A stretch of 64,000 bases of DNA, from NCBI RefSeq assembly GCF_003114815.1, contig NZ_BFAZ01000008.1, positions 62,001-126,000 on the forward strand, written 5' to 3'. The position numbers were made by a program, and so were the translations under genes. A model generated the notes under the pieces. The model was not told where the DNA came from, did no database searches, and saw only the letters and a list, made by a program, of their open reading frames with translations. The stretch is from Leptospira ellinghausenii (GTDB lineage Bacteria; Spirochaetota; Leptospiria; Leptospirales; Leptospiraceae). Below are positions 29,353 through 37,734 of this stretch, piece by piece; the first letter of the stretch is position 1, and each line of letters opens with the position of its first letter.

Positions 29353-30264
29353 TCAGACAGAGAATCCGAGGAAACCTTTGAAGAGAAAATAATAATAGAT
29401 CGCAGGCACTGTAAACAGAAGGGCATCTGCTAAATCCAATACCCCACCGTGGCCCGGTATGAGACTTCCAGAATCTTTGATTTTGGCATCACGTTTCATC
29501 GCAGACTCAGCCAAATCTCCCATCACAGAAATCACTGAGATCACAAAGGATAAAATGATGGTCTCCACAATCCCAACTGGCAATTTCACACCGCTAAAGT
29601 GCTCCCATGTTACATTGAGAACTTGTGCCCCAATGACAGCCGTTAGGTTTCCAGTTACGTATCCTTCCCATGTTTTTTTCGGAGAGATTTTTAAGCCCGC
29701 TGGGTGTTTTCCAAACCAACGACCACCAAAATACGCACCCGCATCACTCATAAACGTGATCACAGAAACGAGGAAGATATAGTAAGTTCCAAACGGAAGG
29801 GCAAGGAGGAGTAAAAAATGACCAATTGGTATCGCAATGTAGATGGGACCAAGCATAGTTCCACCCACGGAAAATAATGCTCCATCTAATGGGCGTTTTA
29901 GAATTTGTAAAATCCAAACCGTGATGGAAAGAGCCACGAGTAAAAAAGGAATGGGGTGAAATCCTTCTCGGAAGAGTTTTGAAAGTTCCAAAACAAATCC
30001 AGGAGGTGTCACTTCAAACTGAAGGCCCAAAAACTGGATGTAATACACAGTAAAAATGAGTAGGGAAAACAGTAATCCCGTTCCAAAAAATGGTTTTGAT
30101 TCTTCTGTTTTGCAAAATGCATACAACTCTTTGAGTCCAAGGTAAATCAATACAACTCCGAAGAGGTAAAATTCTATGAAGTACCATGAGCTATGGAAGA
30201 TCATAAAGACATAGATAAAAGTAAGCACTATCGCAGACAGAATACGGAGTGTCGTTTCACTCAT
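29353..30264 (-). CDS. cdsA: Phosphatidate cytidylyltransferase (CDP-diacylglycerol synthase)
   Basis: Integral membrane enzyme making CDP-diacylglycerol from phosphatidate and CTP. 303 residues with about eight membrane helices and the family signature near the C-terminus: SAMKRDAKIKDSGSLIPGHGG then VLDLADALL. The usual DRxD of this signature is DLAD (residues 277-280): the Arg is Leu, confirmed in the DNA. Also present: SDAGAYFGGRWFGKHP. Overlaps uppS by 4 bp. Confidence 0.93.
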   Translation of the reverse strand: MSETTLRILSAIVLTFIYVFMIFHSSWYFIEFYLFGVVLIYLGLKELYAFCKTEESKPFFGTGLLFSLLIFTVYYIQFLGLQFEVTPPGFVLELSKLFREGFHPIPFLLVALSITVWILQILKRPLDGALFSVGGTMLGPIYIAIPIGHFLLLLALPFGTYYIFLVSVITFMSDAGAYFGGRWFGKHPAGLKISPKKTWEGYVTGNLTAVIGAQVLNVTWEHFSGVKLPVGIVETIILSFVISVISVMGDLAESAMKRDAKIKDSGSLIPGHGGVLDLADALLFTVPAIYYYFLFKGFLGFSV

Positions 30265-30974
30265 AACAAACCACCAAATTTACGTTTTCGAGAATCAAAA
30301 AACTGAAGAGCTTCCTCAAGTGAGGTCCTTCCAAAGTCCGGCCAAAGTGTACTCGTAAAATACATTTCTGCATATGCACTTTGCCATAAAAGAAAGTTAG
30401 AAATCCTTTGTTCTCCCGCAGTTCTGATCAATAAATCTACGGGTGGCAAAGGGGATGTATACAAATATTTTTCAAATTCTTTGGAGGAAATGGGTTTGTC
30501 CAAAGCTTCTTTTTTGGCCTTCCGTGCTGACATCACCCGGGAAAAATTACTTAAAATTTCTTCGTGACCGCCATAGTTCAAACAAAAGTTAGCTGTGAGT
30601 TTTTTATTCTTTTTGGTCACGGCCATGGCGTGGTCAATTTTGGATAAAACCGTTTTTGATAGTTTGTTCCTAGCTCCACTATGGTGGATCCGAATCCCTT
30701 TGGCATGAATGGTGTCGAGACGTGTCTCAATAAACTCGACTAACAGCCCAAAGATGGCTTGGATTTCTGTGATGGGACGTTTCCAGTTTTCTGTGGAAAA
30801 AGCATAAAGGGAGATGTTTGGAATTTTGTATTCCAAAGCCACATCCAAAAGGCGATCAATTGCATTTGCCCCTTCTCTGTGGCCTTCGGTTCTTTTTTTC
30901 CCTTGGTTTTCCGCCCACCTGCCATTTCCGTCCATGATGACAGCAATGTGGGAAGGGATTGAGTTCAACTTCAT
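30261..30974 (-). CDS. uppS: Undecaprenyl diphosphate synthase
   Basis: Cis-prenyltransferase that builds the C55 carrier for peptidoglycan and O-antigen, using the isoprenoids supplied by dxs/dxr. 237 residues with IAVIMDGNGRWA (diphosphate-binding Asp), YAFSTENWKRP, and the C-terminal RTAGEQRISNFLLWQSAYAE. Starts 6 bp after frr; its stop overlaps the cdsA start. Confidence 0.96.
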   Translation of the reverse strand: MKLNSIPSHIAVIMDGNGRWAENQGKKRTEGHREGANAIDRLLDVALEYKIPNISLYAFSTENWKRPITEIQAIFGLLVEFIETRLDTIHAKGIRIHHSGARNKLSKTVLSKIDHAMAVTKKNKKLTANFCLNYGGHEEILSNFSRVMSARKAKKEALDKPISSKEFEKYLYTSPLPPVDLLIRTAGEQRISNFLLWQSAYAEMYFTSTLWPDFGRTSLEEALQFFDSRKRKFGGLL

Positions 30975-30980
30975 AGGAAA

Positions 30981-31532
30981 TTAAAGAGTAGTGATCTCTT
31001 TTTCTTTTTCCTTTTCTAAATCTCCCAATTTTGCAATATAAGAATCCGTAATTTTTTGGATTTTATCTTGGTGGCCTTTGAGTTCATCTTGGGACATTTC
31101 AGATTGGTGTTTTTTTAATTCATCATTGGCATCACGGCGGATGTTACGAATCGCAACTTTTTTTTCTTCCGCTTTTTGTTTCACCACTTTCGCAAGTTCT
31201 TTACGTCTTTCCCCTGTGAGTTCAGGGATATTGATCCGAATGCTAGAACCGTCGTTATTGGGAGTGAGTCCAAGACTTGCCGCAAAAATTGCTTTTTCAA
31301 TGTCTTTTAACATTCCTTTTTCAAAAGGAGTGATGAGAATGACACGTGGCTCAGGGCAGGCAATTTTTCCAAGTTGGTTGAGCGGAGTGAGGGTTCCGTA
31401 GTAGTCCACTCTTACATCTTCCACCATCATCGGACTTGCTTTTCCTGTACGAATGGTTCCAAAGTCTTTTTTTAATGCGTCAACTGTTTTGTCCATTTTG
31501 GACTGCATGGATTTTATAATTTCATCTACCAT
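30981..31532 (-). CDS. frr: Ribosome recycling factor
   Basis: Splits post-termination ribosomes with EF-G. 183 residues, typical length; [27 protein letters not shown] (in pieces) and [34 protein letters not shown] helix segments are the family hallmarks. Its ATG lies inside the end of pyrH: the two overlap by 11 bp. Confidence 0.97.
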   Translation of the reverse strand: MVDEIIKSMQSKMDKTVDALKKDFGTIRTGKASPMMVEDVRVDYYGTLTPLNQLGKIACPEPRVILITPFEKGMLKDIEKAIFAASLGLTPNNDGSSIRINIPELTGERRKELAKVVKQKAEEKKVAIRNIRRDANDELKKHQSEMSQDELKGHQDKIQKITDSYIAKLGDLEKEKEKEITTL

Positions 31533-32268
31533 CTAGAATCACTTCCTCTGAATTGGAAATCAACGTACCAATTGGTTCCCCATCGATTAATTTTCTCAAA
31601 TTACCAGCTTTAAAAATATCAAACACTATGATTGGCATATTATTATCCATACATAGACTAAGTGCTGTTGAATCCATAACCTTTAATCGGTGCTTGATGG
31701 ACTCCATAAAGGAAACTTGTAAATACCTTTGTGCGTTTGCATCTTTTTTTGGATCCGCCGTGTACACACCGTCCACTTTGGTTGCTTTAAGAATCACTTC
31801 GCAGCCTACTTCCACAGCTCGTAAGGACGCAGTTGTATCTGTCGTGAAATAAGGATTCCCTGTTCCACCAGCAAAAATAATCACACGATTTTTTTCTAAA
31901 TGGCGGACGGCACGTCTACGAATATAAGGTTCTGCAACGGATTTCATTTCGATGGCGGAAAGTACTCGGGTAAACATCCCTTGTTTTTCGCATGCATCTT
32001 GTAAGGCGAGTCCATTCATGATGGTACCAAGCATACCCATATAATCAGCAGTGGCACGGTCCATTCCAGACTTTGCTAAGGTTTCGCCGCGGATCATATT
32101 CCCGCCGCCAACTACCACAGCCACTTCTAGACCTAAGTCATGAACTTCTTTGATTTGTCCGGCAAGTGAGAAAGTTTTATTGGTATCAATACCAAGTTCA
32201 CCCTCACCGGCGAGAGCCTCGCCGGAGATTTTAATAAGGATGCGTTTGAAACGCGGACTAGTTCCCAC
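31522..32268 (-). CDS. pyrH: Uridylate kinase
   Basis: UMP kinase of the amino-acid-kinase fold, hexameric and usually GTP-activated/UTP-inhibited. 248 residues: [57 protein letters not shown] and [16 protein letters not shown]. Start is GTG at 32268, inside the last 11 bp of tsf; the frame has no better ATG. Confidence 0.96.
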   Translation of the reverse strand: MGTSPRFKRILIKISGEALAGEGELGIDTNKTFSLAGQIKEVHDLGLEVAVVVGGGNMIRGETLAKSGMDRATADYMGMLGTIMNGLALQDACEKQGMFTRVLSAIEMKSVAEPYIRRRAVRHLEKNRVIIFAGGTGNPYFTTDTTASLRAVEVGCEVILKATKVDGVYTADPKKDANAQRYLQVSFMESIKHRLKVMDSTALSLCMDNNMPIIVFDIFKAGNLRKLIDGEPIGTLISNSEEVILDGR

Positions 32269-32854
32269 CTACTTGGAACCTCGAGAACCTACCAACAGTA
32301 ATGTTCTCTCCAAATTTTGCAATGGCTTCTTGGAGAAGGTCATTGATGGTTTTGGAGTTGTCACGAATTGATTTTTGGTGGATGAGACAAATCTCTTCGT
32401 AGAACTTTTTCATTTTACCAGGAAGGATTTTTTCGATTTGATCCGCTTTTTTCCCTTCTTTTTCAAGAAGAGCTTTTTGTACGTTCATTTCGTTCTCAAT
32501 TTCAGACTTAGGAATGGATTCTTCGTTTACATACAAAGGATTCATCGCAGTGATTTGTAACGCGATCTCTTTTCCAAGAGCTTCAAACGCTTCGTTGTTT
32601 GCCACGAAGTCAGTTTCACAGTTGAGTTCCACGAGAACTCCTGTTTTACCTGTTCCGTGAACATAAGCGATGATTTTACCTTCTCCAGTTTCGCGACCAG
32701 CACGTTTTGCCGCTTTCGCTAAACCTTTTTCTCTTAAATAAGTGACTGCTTTTTCAATATCGCCACCCTTTTCTTCGAGGGCTTTTTTGCAGTCCATCAT
32801 GCCCGCGCCTGTACGTTCGCGGAGGTCTTTGATTTGTTCGGAGCTAACTGCCAT
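32258..32854 (-). CDS. tsf: Elongation factor Ts (short form)
   Basis: Nucleotide exchange factor for EF-Tu. 198 residues, the short form with one core subdomain instead of the 280-residue E. coli type. Contains [52 protein letters not shown] and the C-terminal [14 protein letters not shown]. Its ATG shares one base with the rpsB stop (TAATG). Confidence 0.97.
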   Translation of the reverse strand: MAVSSEQIKDLRERTGAGMMDCKKALEEKGGDIEKAVTYLREKGLAKAAKRAGRETGEGKIIAYVHGTGKTGVLVELNCETDFVANNEAFEALGKEIALQITAMNPLYVNEESIPKSEIENEMNVQKALLEKEGKKADQIEKILPGKMKKFYEEICLIHQKSIRDNSKTINDLLQEAIAKFGENITVGRFSRFQVGGN

Positions 32855-33756
32855 TACTCTTTTCCTTCTGCTTCTGGTTTTGCTTCAGTTGTTGCTGCAG
32901 CTACTTCTGCTGCTTTTTTTGCTGCTTCTGCATCAACAGGAATGTCTTTTGCTACTGGAGGAAGTTCATCGTCCATAATGAATTTTCCAGACTCATCATA
33001 CTCACCTTGGTATTCAAGAGCAAGTTGTTCTGCGTCCATATCTTCAGCAAAATTTGTTTGGATGACTTCTCCACCTGTTCCTTCGAGAACTGCATTTGCC
33101 ATTGTATCAAGGAATAAGGAAATCGCACGGATCGCATCATCGTTACCGGGAATTGGGTAATCGATTGGCTCTGGATCACAGTTTGTATCAATCACAGCAA
33201 ACACTTTTAAACCAAGTTTTTTTGCTTCTTTCACAGCGATTTCTTCTTTTTTAGGATCAATTACAAAAAGGATTTCAGGCACAACTGCCATATCCTTAAT
33301 CCCACCCAGTGTTTGGCGGAGTTTTTCTAATTCACGTTTGAGGGATAATGCTTCTTTTTTTGTCCGAGCTTCTTGTTCGAAAGAGTTGTTCTCTTCCATT
33401 TGCTCAAGTCGTTTCAAACGAGCAATCGACTTCTTTACTGTGTTCCAGTTTGTGAGCAGTCCACCTAACCAACGATTAGATACATAGTACATACTGCACG
33501 CTTGTGCTGCTCTTTCGATGGCACCACGAGCTTGTTTTTTTGTTCCTACAAAGAGAACTTTTTTACCTTGGCCAGTTAACTTTTTCAAAGCATCATAAGC
33601 TTCTTTTGTTTTTTGAACTGTCTTTTGAAGGTCGATGATGTGGATCCCGTTACGAGCCGTATAAACATAAGGACTCATTTTTGGGTTCCAACGACGTGTT
33701 TGGTGACCGAAGTGTACGCCTGCTTCTAGCAGACTTTTCATGGAAATTACTGACAT
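32854..33756 (-). CDS. rpsB: 30S ribosomal protein S2
   Basis: Small-subunit protein. 300 residues: core S2 with [40 protein letters not shown]-like [12 protein letters not shown] and [10 protein letters not shown]; plus a C-terminal extension of about 50 residues rich in Ala and Glu ([18 protein letters not shown]) beyond the usual 240-260. Starts 2 bp after the DUF4321 gene. Confidence 0.97.
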   Translation of the reverse strand: MSVISMKSLLEAGVHFGHQTRRWNPKMSPYVYTARNGIHIIDLQKTVQKTKEAYDALKKLTGQGKKVLFVGTKKQARGAIERAAQACSMYYVSNRWLGGLLTNWNTVKKSIARLKRLEQMEENNSFEQEARTKKEALSLKRELEKLRQTLGGIKDMAVVPEILFVIDPKKEEIAVKEAKKLGLKVFAVIDTNCDPEPIDYPIPGNDDAIRAISLFLDTMANAVLEGTGGEVIQTNFAEDMDAEQLALEYQGEYDESGKFIMDDELPPVAKDIPVDAEAAKKAAEVAAATTEAKPEAEGKE

Positions 33757-33758
33757 AC

Positions 33759-33992
33759 TTACCCCTTTTTTAGTGCGAGATATCCAGACGCTACAAGACC
33801 AACGATACTTGCAGGGGTTAGCTGGAACTCGACTTTAATTATGTAAAGCTCTAATGATACTGGTGATTCAAACAAAAACCGAGAGAGATAGGTTGTACCA
33901 AAGAGACGGTCCAAGACCACTCCTGCCACAGCTCCCGCCATCAGTCCCAAAAAAAGCACCAAAAGCAGGTTCCCCATCTGGGTTTTGTTCAT
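33759..33992 (-). CDS. DUF4321 small membrane protein
   Basis: 77 residues with two hydrophobic helices (about 8-27, [20 protein letters not shown]; and about 56-73) flanking a short loop. This arrangement and the spacing of glycine and leucine match DUF4321 proteins, whose function is unknown. AAGGTG precedes the ATG. It is the first gene of the rpsB-tsf-pyrH-frr cluster, placed 2 bp from rpsB. Confidence 0.72.
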   Translation of the reverse strand: MNKTQMGNLLLVLFLGLMAGAVAGVVLDRLFGTTYLSRFLFESPVSLELYIIKVEFQLTPASIVGLVASGYLALKKG

Positions 33993-34021
33993 CCAAAAGC
34001 ACCTTTATTAAGCTTTCCTGT

Positions 34022-34050
34022 CAGAATTTGGCATTTGGGCAGATTGTCAA
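34022..34050 (-). promoter_or_regulatory. Candidate promoter for the rpsB cluster
   Basis: On the minus strand TTGACA (34050-34045) is followed after 17 bp by ATTCTG (34027-34022), about 30 bp before the start of the DUF4321 gene. The -35 is perfect, the -10 weak. Confidence 0.45.
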
Positions 34051-34098
34051 GGGGAAAGGAAAACCATGGGCGCACATTTCCGGCTCTCCGTCGGCGAG

Positions 34099-34122
34099 GG
34101 CGCTCCGTCGATCCGGGGCGCC
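34099..34122. repeat. GC-rich hairpin with repeated CTCCGTCG
   Basis: Nine base pairs (one G-U) form between 34099-34107 and 34114-34122 around a 6-base loop; an octamer CTCCGTCG occurs at 34086-34093 and again at 34103-34110. It lies between the SDR stop and the rpsB-cluster promoter, in an otherwise AT-rich gap. Possible terminator for the SDR gene or an extragenic repeat. Confidence 0.5.
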
Positions 34123-34141
34123 TCGTTTCTGTTCAAAAACA

Positions 34142-34840
34142 CTAACTGGAAACTCTAAGAGTTGAAATCCCGCCATCAAGGGGGAGCACCTGCCCTGTCA
34201 TCCAACTTGATTCTTCAGTCAGTAAAAACTTTACCAAATTAGCGATGTCTTCTGGTTTCCCTATTTTTTTCAAGGGATGACGTTTTGCGCTCATTTCCTT
34301 TTTTTCGATTGTATTCAACAAATTACCAACTAACGGAGTTTCTGTGATAGACGGTGCAATACAATTGACACGAATGTTTGGTGAAAACTCAGCAGCAAGA
34401 GCTTTAGTTAAACCCTCTATTGCACCTTTGGAAGCAGAAACGATAGAATGAAAAGGAAATCCAGACTGAACAGCAACTGTTGAAAAAACAACGATAGATG
34501 CTTGCGTAGAAGTTTTGAGTCGAGGTAGGACCGCCTGGATTACTTTTGTCATACCGATCACCTGCAATTGATAATCCGAGATAAATTCGTCTGCACTCAC
34601 CTTTACAAACGGTTTTAATACCACACTCCCTGGACAATACACCAGTCCATCCAACGTTTCTGGTAAAAAATCCAAATCCAACTTCTCTTCTAAAACATTT
34701 AACTTTCGATATCCCGCAAAACTCATGTCGGTTTCTGAGTGTTGGAAATAGGTACCATAAACCTCGTGACCTTCTTTGATACAAAGAGATGCGATTGCTT
34801 TTCCAATTCCTGAAGAGGCTCCAATGATACAAAGTTTCAT
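34142..34840 (-). CDS. Short-chain dehydrogenase-like protein lacking the catalytic Tyr
   Basis: 232 residues with SDR fold: IIGASSGIGKAIA nucleotide loop at the N-terminus, active-site Ser at about residue 120, and a C-terminal PEDIANLVKFLL/SSWMTGQVLPLDGG as in FabG-like reductases. At the position of the catalytic Tyr the sequence is VSASK (Val134, Lys138 kept), and the NNAG motif is YCPG. Both departures are present in the DNA, so enzymatic redox activity by the standard mechanism is unlikely. Isolated minus-strand gene. Confidence 0.82.
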   Translation of the reverse strand: MKLCIIGASSGIGKAIASLCIKEGHEVYGTYFQHSETDMSFAGYRKLNVLEEKLDLDFLPETLDGLVYCPGSVVLKPFVKVSADEFISDYQLQVIGMTKVIQAVLPRLKTSTQASIVVFSTVAVQSGFPFHSIVSASKGAIEGLTKALAAEFSPNIRVNCIAPSITETPLVGNLLNTIEKKEMSAKRHPLKKIGKPEDIANLVKFLLTEESSWMTGQVLPLDGGISTLRVSS

Positions 34841-35054
34841 AAAATCATTCCTAACAATTATGATAAAGAGAATTGATTTCCATTATTTTGGATTTTTTAA
34901 GTTTCATTTTTTAGACGGCATCAATAGAAGAGTGTACAATCCAAAAACTAAGAAAAGATAGGTAGATAAATAAATTGGATTGAAAAAACGAAACTTCCAA
35001 ATACACATCTTTACCTTAATTACAAAAACCCAACAAAATTTGATTCCAAAGTCT

Positions 35055-36338
35055 TTAGAAAGTTTGAGTCATTCCGATTCCAACCCAAAATAAATTTCTT
35101 GGAATCATTTGGCTTTGGAGTCTGTTTTTTGCCCACACTTGAATCAAATCAGAAGTATCCAACTGGTTTATTGCACCGCTTATCAGGTCACTCTGAATCC
35201 CGAAAGTTTTAGAAGGATCAGAAGTCATTCCATCCCGTTCTGAAAGATTGGTGAGTGGAAGATTTGATTCAGAATTCACAAAATAAATCTTATCATTATC
35301 GTATAAATCAATCTCAGGTCTATGGGCATGATTCAATGAAAAGAAGTATTGATTCCATAAAAACTTAATGGTTGAAGTTATATCATTTAATCCTGATTTT
35401 TGCGAATCAGGATTGTTCACCCAAACATAACCGAAACTAGTTGTCCATTCAAAGGAAACTTCCTTTTCTTTCAGAAAATGATGCCCTATTGAAAACGATG
35501 AATATTGGCTTGAATAACCTGCTTGCGTATTCGCAGAAGTTTGTTTAAATGATTGGATCGTAGGATTCAAAGATTGTTTGAACCAAGGCAGCTCCCACCA
35601 AATAAAATATTCATTCCAAGTATTTTTCGAAGATCGATTTTTTTTAAAATACCACCAAGACCCAACAGTGAAGGTTCCGAATCGTCTCGTTTCCATTTCG
35701 TAGGCAAACGTTGTGAAAAGCCCATCCGTTCTCCCGAGTCCATTTCTTTCGGAATATGTTTTGATTTGGGTTGGATTGATTGCACAAGGATTTGCAAAAG
35801 GATCATTTGCTAAAGAAGGATTACAATTTTCCGAATAAACTGCGTTAGATGGATCATAAAAATTGATATTGTCATTGGGATTAGTTAAAAATTTTCCAGT
35901 CCATCGATTGATATCGATTTCGTTTCCACCAGGATAAGATTGTATCCTTTGATCCGAATCGCGATCTCCTCTCCCTTTTAAGGCAATATTTGCTTCTAAT
36001 TCGAAGAAAAAACCGTTTGTATGCGTAATTCTAGCAACTGGAACATACGTATACGCTTCTGAAATACTTTTATAAGGTAAATTGTCTCGCCTGGAAATAT
36101 AATCTCCAGAAAAACTTTGCCCTCTCCAAACAAAGTCATTTGTGATCTCATGAGTTACTTCTATAGAAATCGTCTCCTCTTCCTTCTCTATATCCTCCTT
36201 TTCTCCCTGAACTGATTCCTTATTTTTTGGAGAAACCATTCCCTTTTCCTTAGAATCAATCGGTGTAGAAATGTAGACAATCAAAAGTACTAAGCCAAAA
36301 ACTCGAACAAAACTATTTGAAAATAAAAATCGATTCAT
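35055..36338 (-). CDS. Putative outer-membrane beta-barrel protein
   Basis: 427 residues, N-terminal signal sequence (VRVFGLVLLIVYIST) then an acidic linker and alternating hydrophobic/aromatic strands (GRTDGLFTTFAYEMETRRFGTFTVGSWW in pieces; FSIGHHFLKEKEVSFEWTTSFGYVWV), ending in a terminal Phe (GIGMTQTF) as outer-membrane barrels do. No porin family is recognised. No ribosome site is visible before the ATG, and the upstream 549-bp region holds palindromes. Likely a surface channel or transport protein; inference. Confidence 0.65.
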   Translation of the reverse strand: MNRFLFSNSFVRVFGLVLLIVYISTPIDSKEKGMVSPKNKESVQGEKEDIEKEEETISIEVTHEITNDFVWRGQSFSGDYISRRDNLPYKSISEAYTYVPVARITHTNGFFFELEANIALKGRGDRDSDQRIQSYPGGNEIDINRWTGKFLTNPNDNINFYDPSNAVYSENCNPSLANDPFANPCAINPTQIKTYSERNGLGRTDGLFTTFAYEMETRRFGTFTVGSWWYFKKNRSSKNTWNEYFIWWELPWFKQSLNPTIQSFKQTSANTQAGYSSQYSSFSIGHHFLKEKEVSFEWTTSFGYVWVNNPDSQKSGLNDITSTIKFLWNQYFFSLNHAHRPEIDLYDNDKIYFVNSESNLPLTNLSERDGMTSDPSKTFGIQSDLISGAINQLDTSDLIQVWAKNRLQSQMIPRNLFWVGIGMTQTF

Positions 36339-36375
36339 GGGGAAATGTGATCGATGCAGAAACTAATGACAAACA

Positions 36376-36408
36376 TCTTACGTAAGACATATACGAAGTT
36401 TTCTTCGT
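36376..36408. promoter_or_regulatory. Palindrome and hairpin upstream of the barrel gene
   Basis: TCTTACGTAAGA (36376-36387) is a perfect 12-bp palindrome; 5 bp further ACGAAG-TTTT-CTTCGT (36393-36408) is a perfect 6-bp stem. Both lie 38-70 bp before the outer-membrane gene start on the minus strand, where an operator would be placed. Confidence 0.4.
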
Positions 36409-36811
36409 TCATTTTATTTTTCAGAATTAATTATTTTTTCCTTCTAAATCGAATTCCCAGAGGACCCACCTGGTACAAATAACCCACGACAAACGGGGAA
36501 GTTCAATTGGAAAATTGTCGGTTTGTTTCGATCGAACTGCTCACATGGGAAAAATCTGAAGCTTCGGGACAAATTGACCTTTTAAGAATTAAAGCAGCAT
36601 TGAACTTCCTAAAATCTTCGTCACGCGTTACCATTGATGAGTCTAGTTCATTTTTTGTATCAAAGTAAAAATCCCCAACACAATGACTCAATAAAACTAA
36701 AAAAACACTAGTTGTCCGATTTGTTTTAACATTTCTTAACTTAAAAATTTTATAATGACATTTGAGTTAAATGGAAAAACTGAATATTCAAATCTATTTT
36801 AATTCTTAACA

Positions 36812-36833
36812 GAAATTTGTTGATTCAAATTTC
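36812..36833 (+). repeat. Leader hairpin before the methyltransferase
   Basis: GAAATTTG and CAAATTTC form a perfect 8-bp stem around a 6-base loop, ending 54 bp before the ATG of the methyltransferase gene. Confidence 0.35.
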
Positions 36834-36887
36834 CCAGGAAATGAGTTCCCAAATTTTAGTATCATTATCAAAATCGAAATAGGCCAT

Positions 36888-37619
36888 ATGAAAGAACCAA
36901 AAGAACACTACGAAAATCATTTAGGAATTTTTTATTCATGGATGCTCGGAGACCTCGAACCAAAAATCCAAGCTTTCCAAGAATACTTAATACAAAAAAA
37001 ATTAACACCGCTGAACAAGGAAGTTTCCATCGACTTGGGTGCAGGGAATGGATTACAATCGATCGCATTGGCTCGGTTAGGATATGAAGTCATCGCCATC
37101 GATTTTAATTTGCAGTTATTAAAAGAATTAGAAGAGACGAGAAAAAAGGAAAACCTTCCCATCCAAACCATCAATGCTGACATTTTGACTGTTTCTCAAT
37201 GGAAAAACCAAAACCCCAGTTTTCTTTTGTGTTGTGGAGACACGTTAACACATCTTTCCTCCAAAAACCAAATCCAAGAATTTTTAAAACTCTGTTATGA
37301 AACCTTAGCTCCGAATGGAAATTTACTCCTCTCCTTTCGCGATTATTCCAATCCTTTACAAGGCGATTCACGTTTTATCCCTGTCAAAGCAGATGATAAC
37401 CGCATACTCACTTGTATCTTAGAAGATGAAGGAGAAAAACTTCGAGTCACCGACCAACTGTATGAAAAATTAAATGGATCTTGGTATATGAAAATCAGCT
37501 CTTACTACAAAACAAAACTCTCAACAGATGAATGTCTTACTCTCTTACAAGACATTGGATTCCAAATTGTATGGGAAGACATCTACCAAAGGATGACGAC
37601 CATTTTGGTAAAAAAATAA
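36888..37619 (+). CDS. SAM-dependent methyltransferase
   Basis: 243 residues. Motif I DLGAGNG at residues 49-55 with the following acidic strand (YEVIAIDFN) defines a class I methyltransferase; later LLCCGDTLTHLSSKNQIQEFL and LAPNGNLLLSFRDY are the usual motif IV/post-I region. The substrate is not apparent; the family includes small-molecule methyltransferases. No signal peptide. A 115-bp gap separates it from the multi-PAS kinase. Confidence 0.8.
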   Translation: MKEPKEHYENHLGIFYSWMLGDLEPKIQAFQEYLIQKKLTPLNKEVSIDLGAGNGLQSIALARLGYEVIAIDFNLQLLKELEETRKKENLPIQTINADILTVSQWKNQNPSFLLCCGDTLTHLSSKNQIQEFLKLCYETLAPNGNLLLSFRDYSNPLQGDSRFIPVKADDNRILTCILEDEGEKLRVTDQLYEKLNGSWYMKISSYYKTKLSTDECLTLLQDIGFQIVWEDIYQRMTTILVKK

Positions 37620-37734
37620 AACTGCCAAAGTTACTTACGCAACAATTCACTAAACAAAAAAAGAGGAAAATTCCATTCAAATTTTCACTTGATGGATTCT
37701 CTATTTATGGAATACTAATGTTCCTGGCTTCCCA

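Larger units (their letters stand above)
36339..36887. other. 549-bp AT-rich divergent intergenic region
   Basis: No convincing gene: a 62-codon open frame on the minus strand (36503-36691) has no ribosome site and no family. The region holds a 12-bp palindrome, two short hairpins (listed separately) and a TATAAT at 36751-36756 without a matching -35. It separates the outer-membrane protein from the methyltransferase and probably contains both promoters. Confidence 0.6.

Noticed and set aside
28161..29426. Longer dxr frame reaching into cdsA
   Set aside because: The extra 35 residues precede the NADPH-binding loop, which normally starts at residue 3-5, and overlap cdsA.
36503..36691. 62-codon minus-strand open frame in the 549-bp gap
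   Set aside because: No ribosome site, no domain, no neighbour; composition is like the intergenic sequence.
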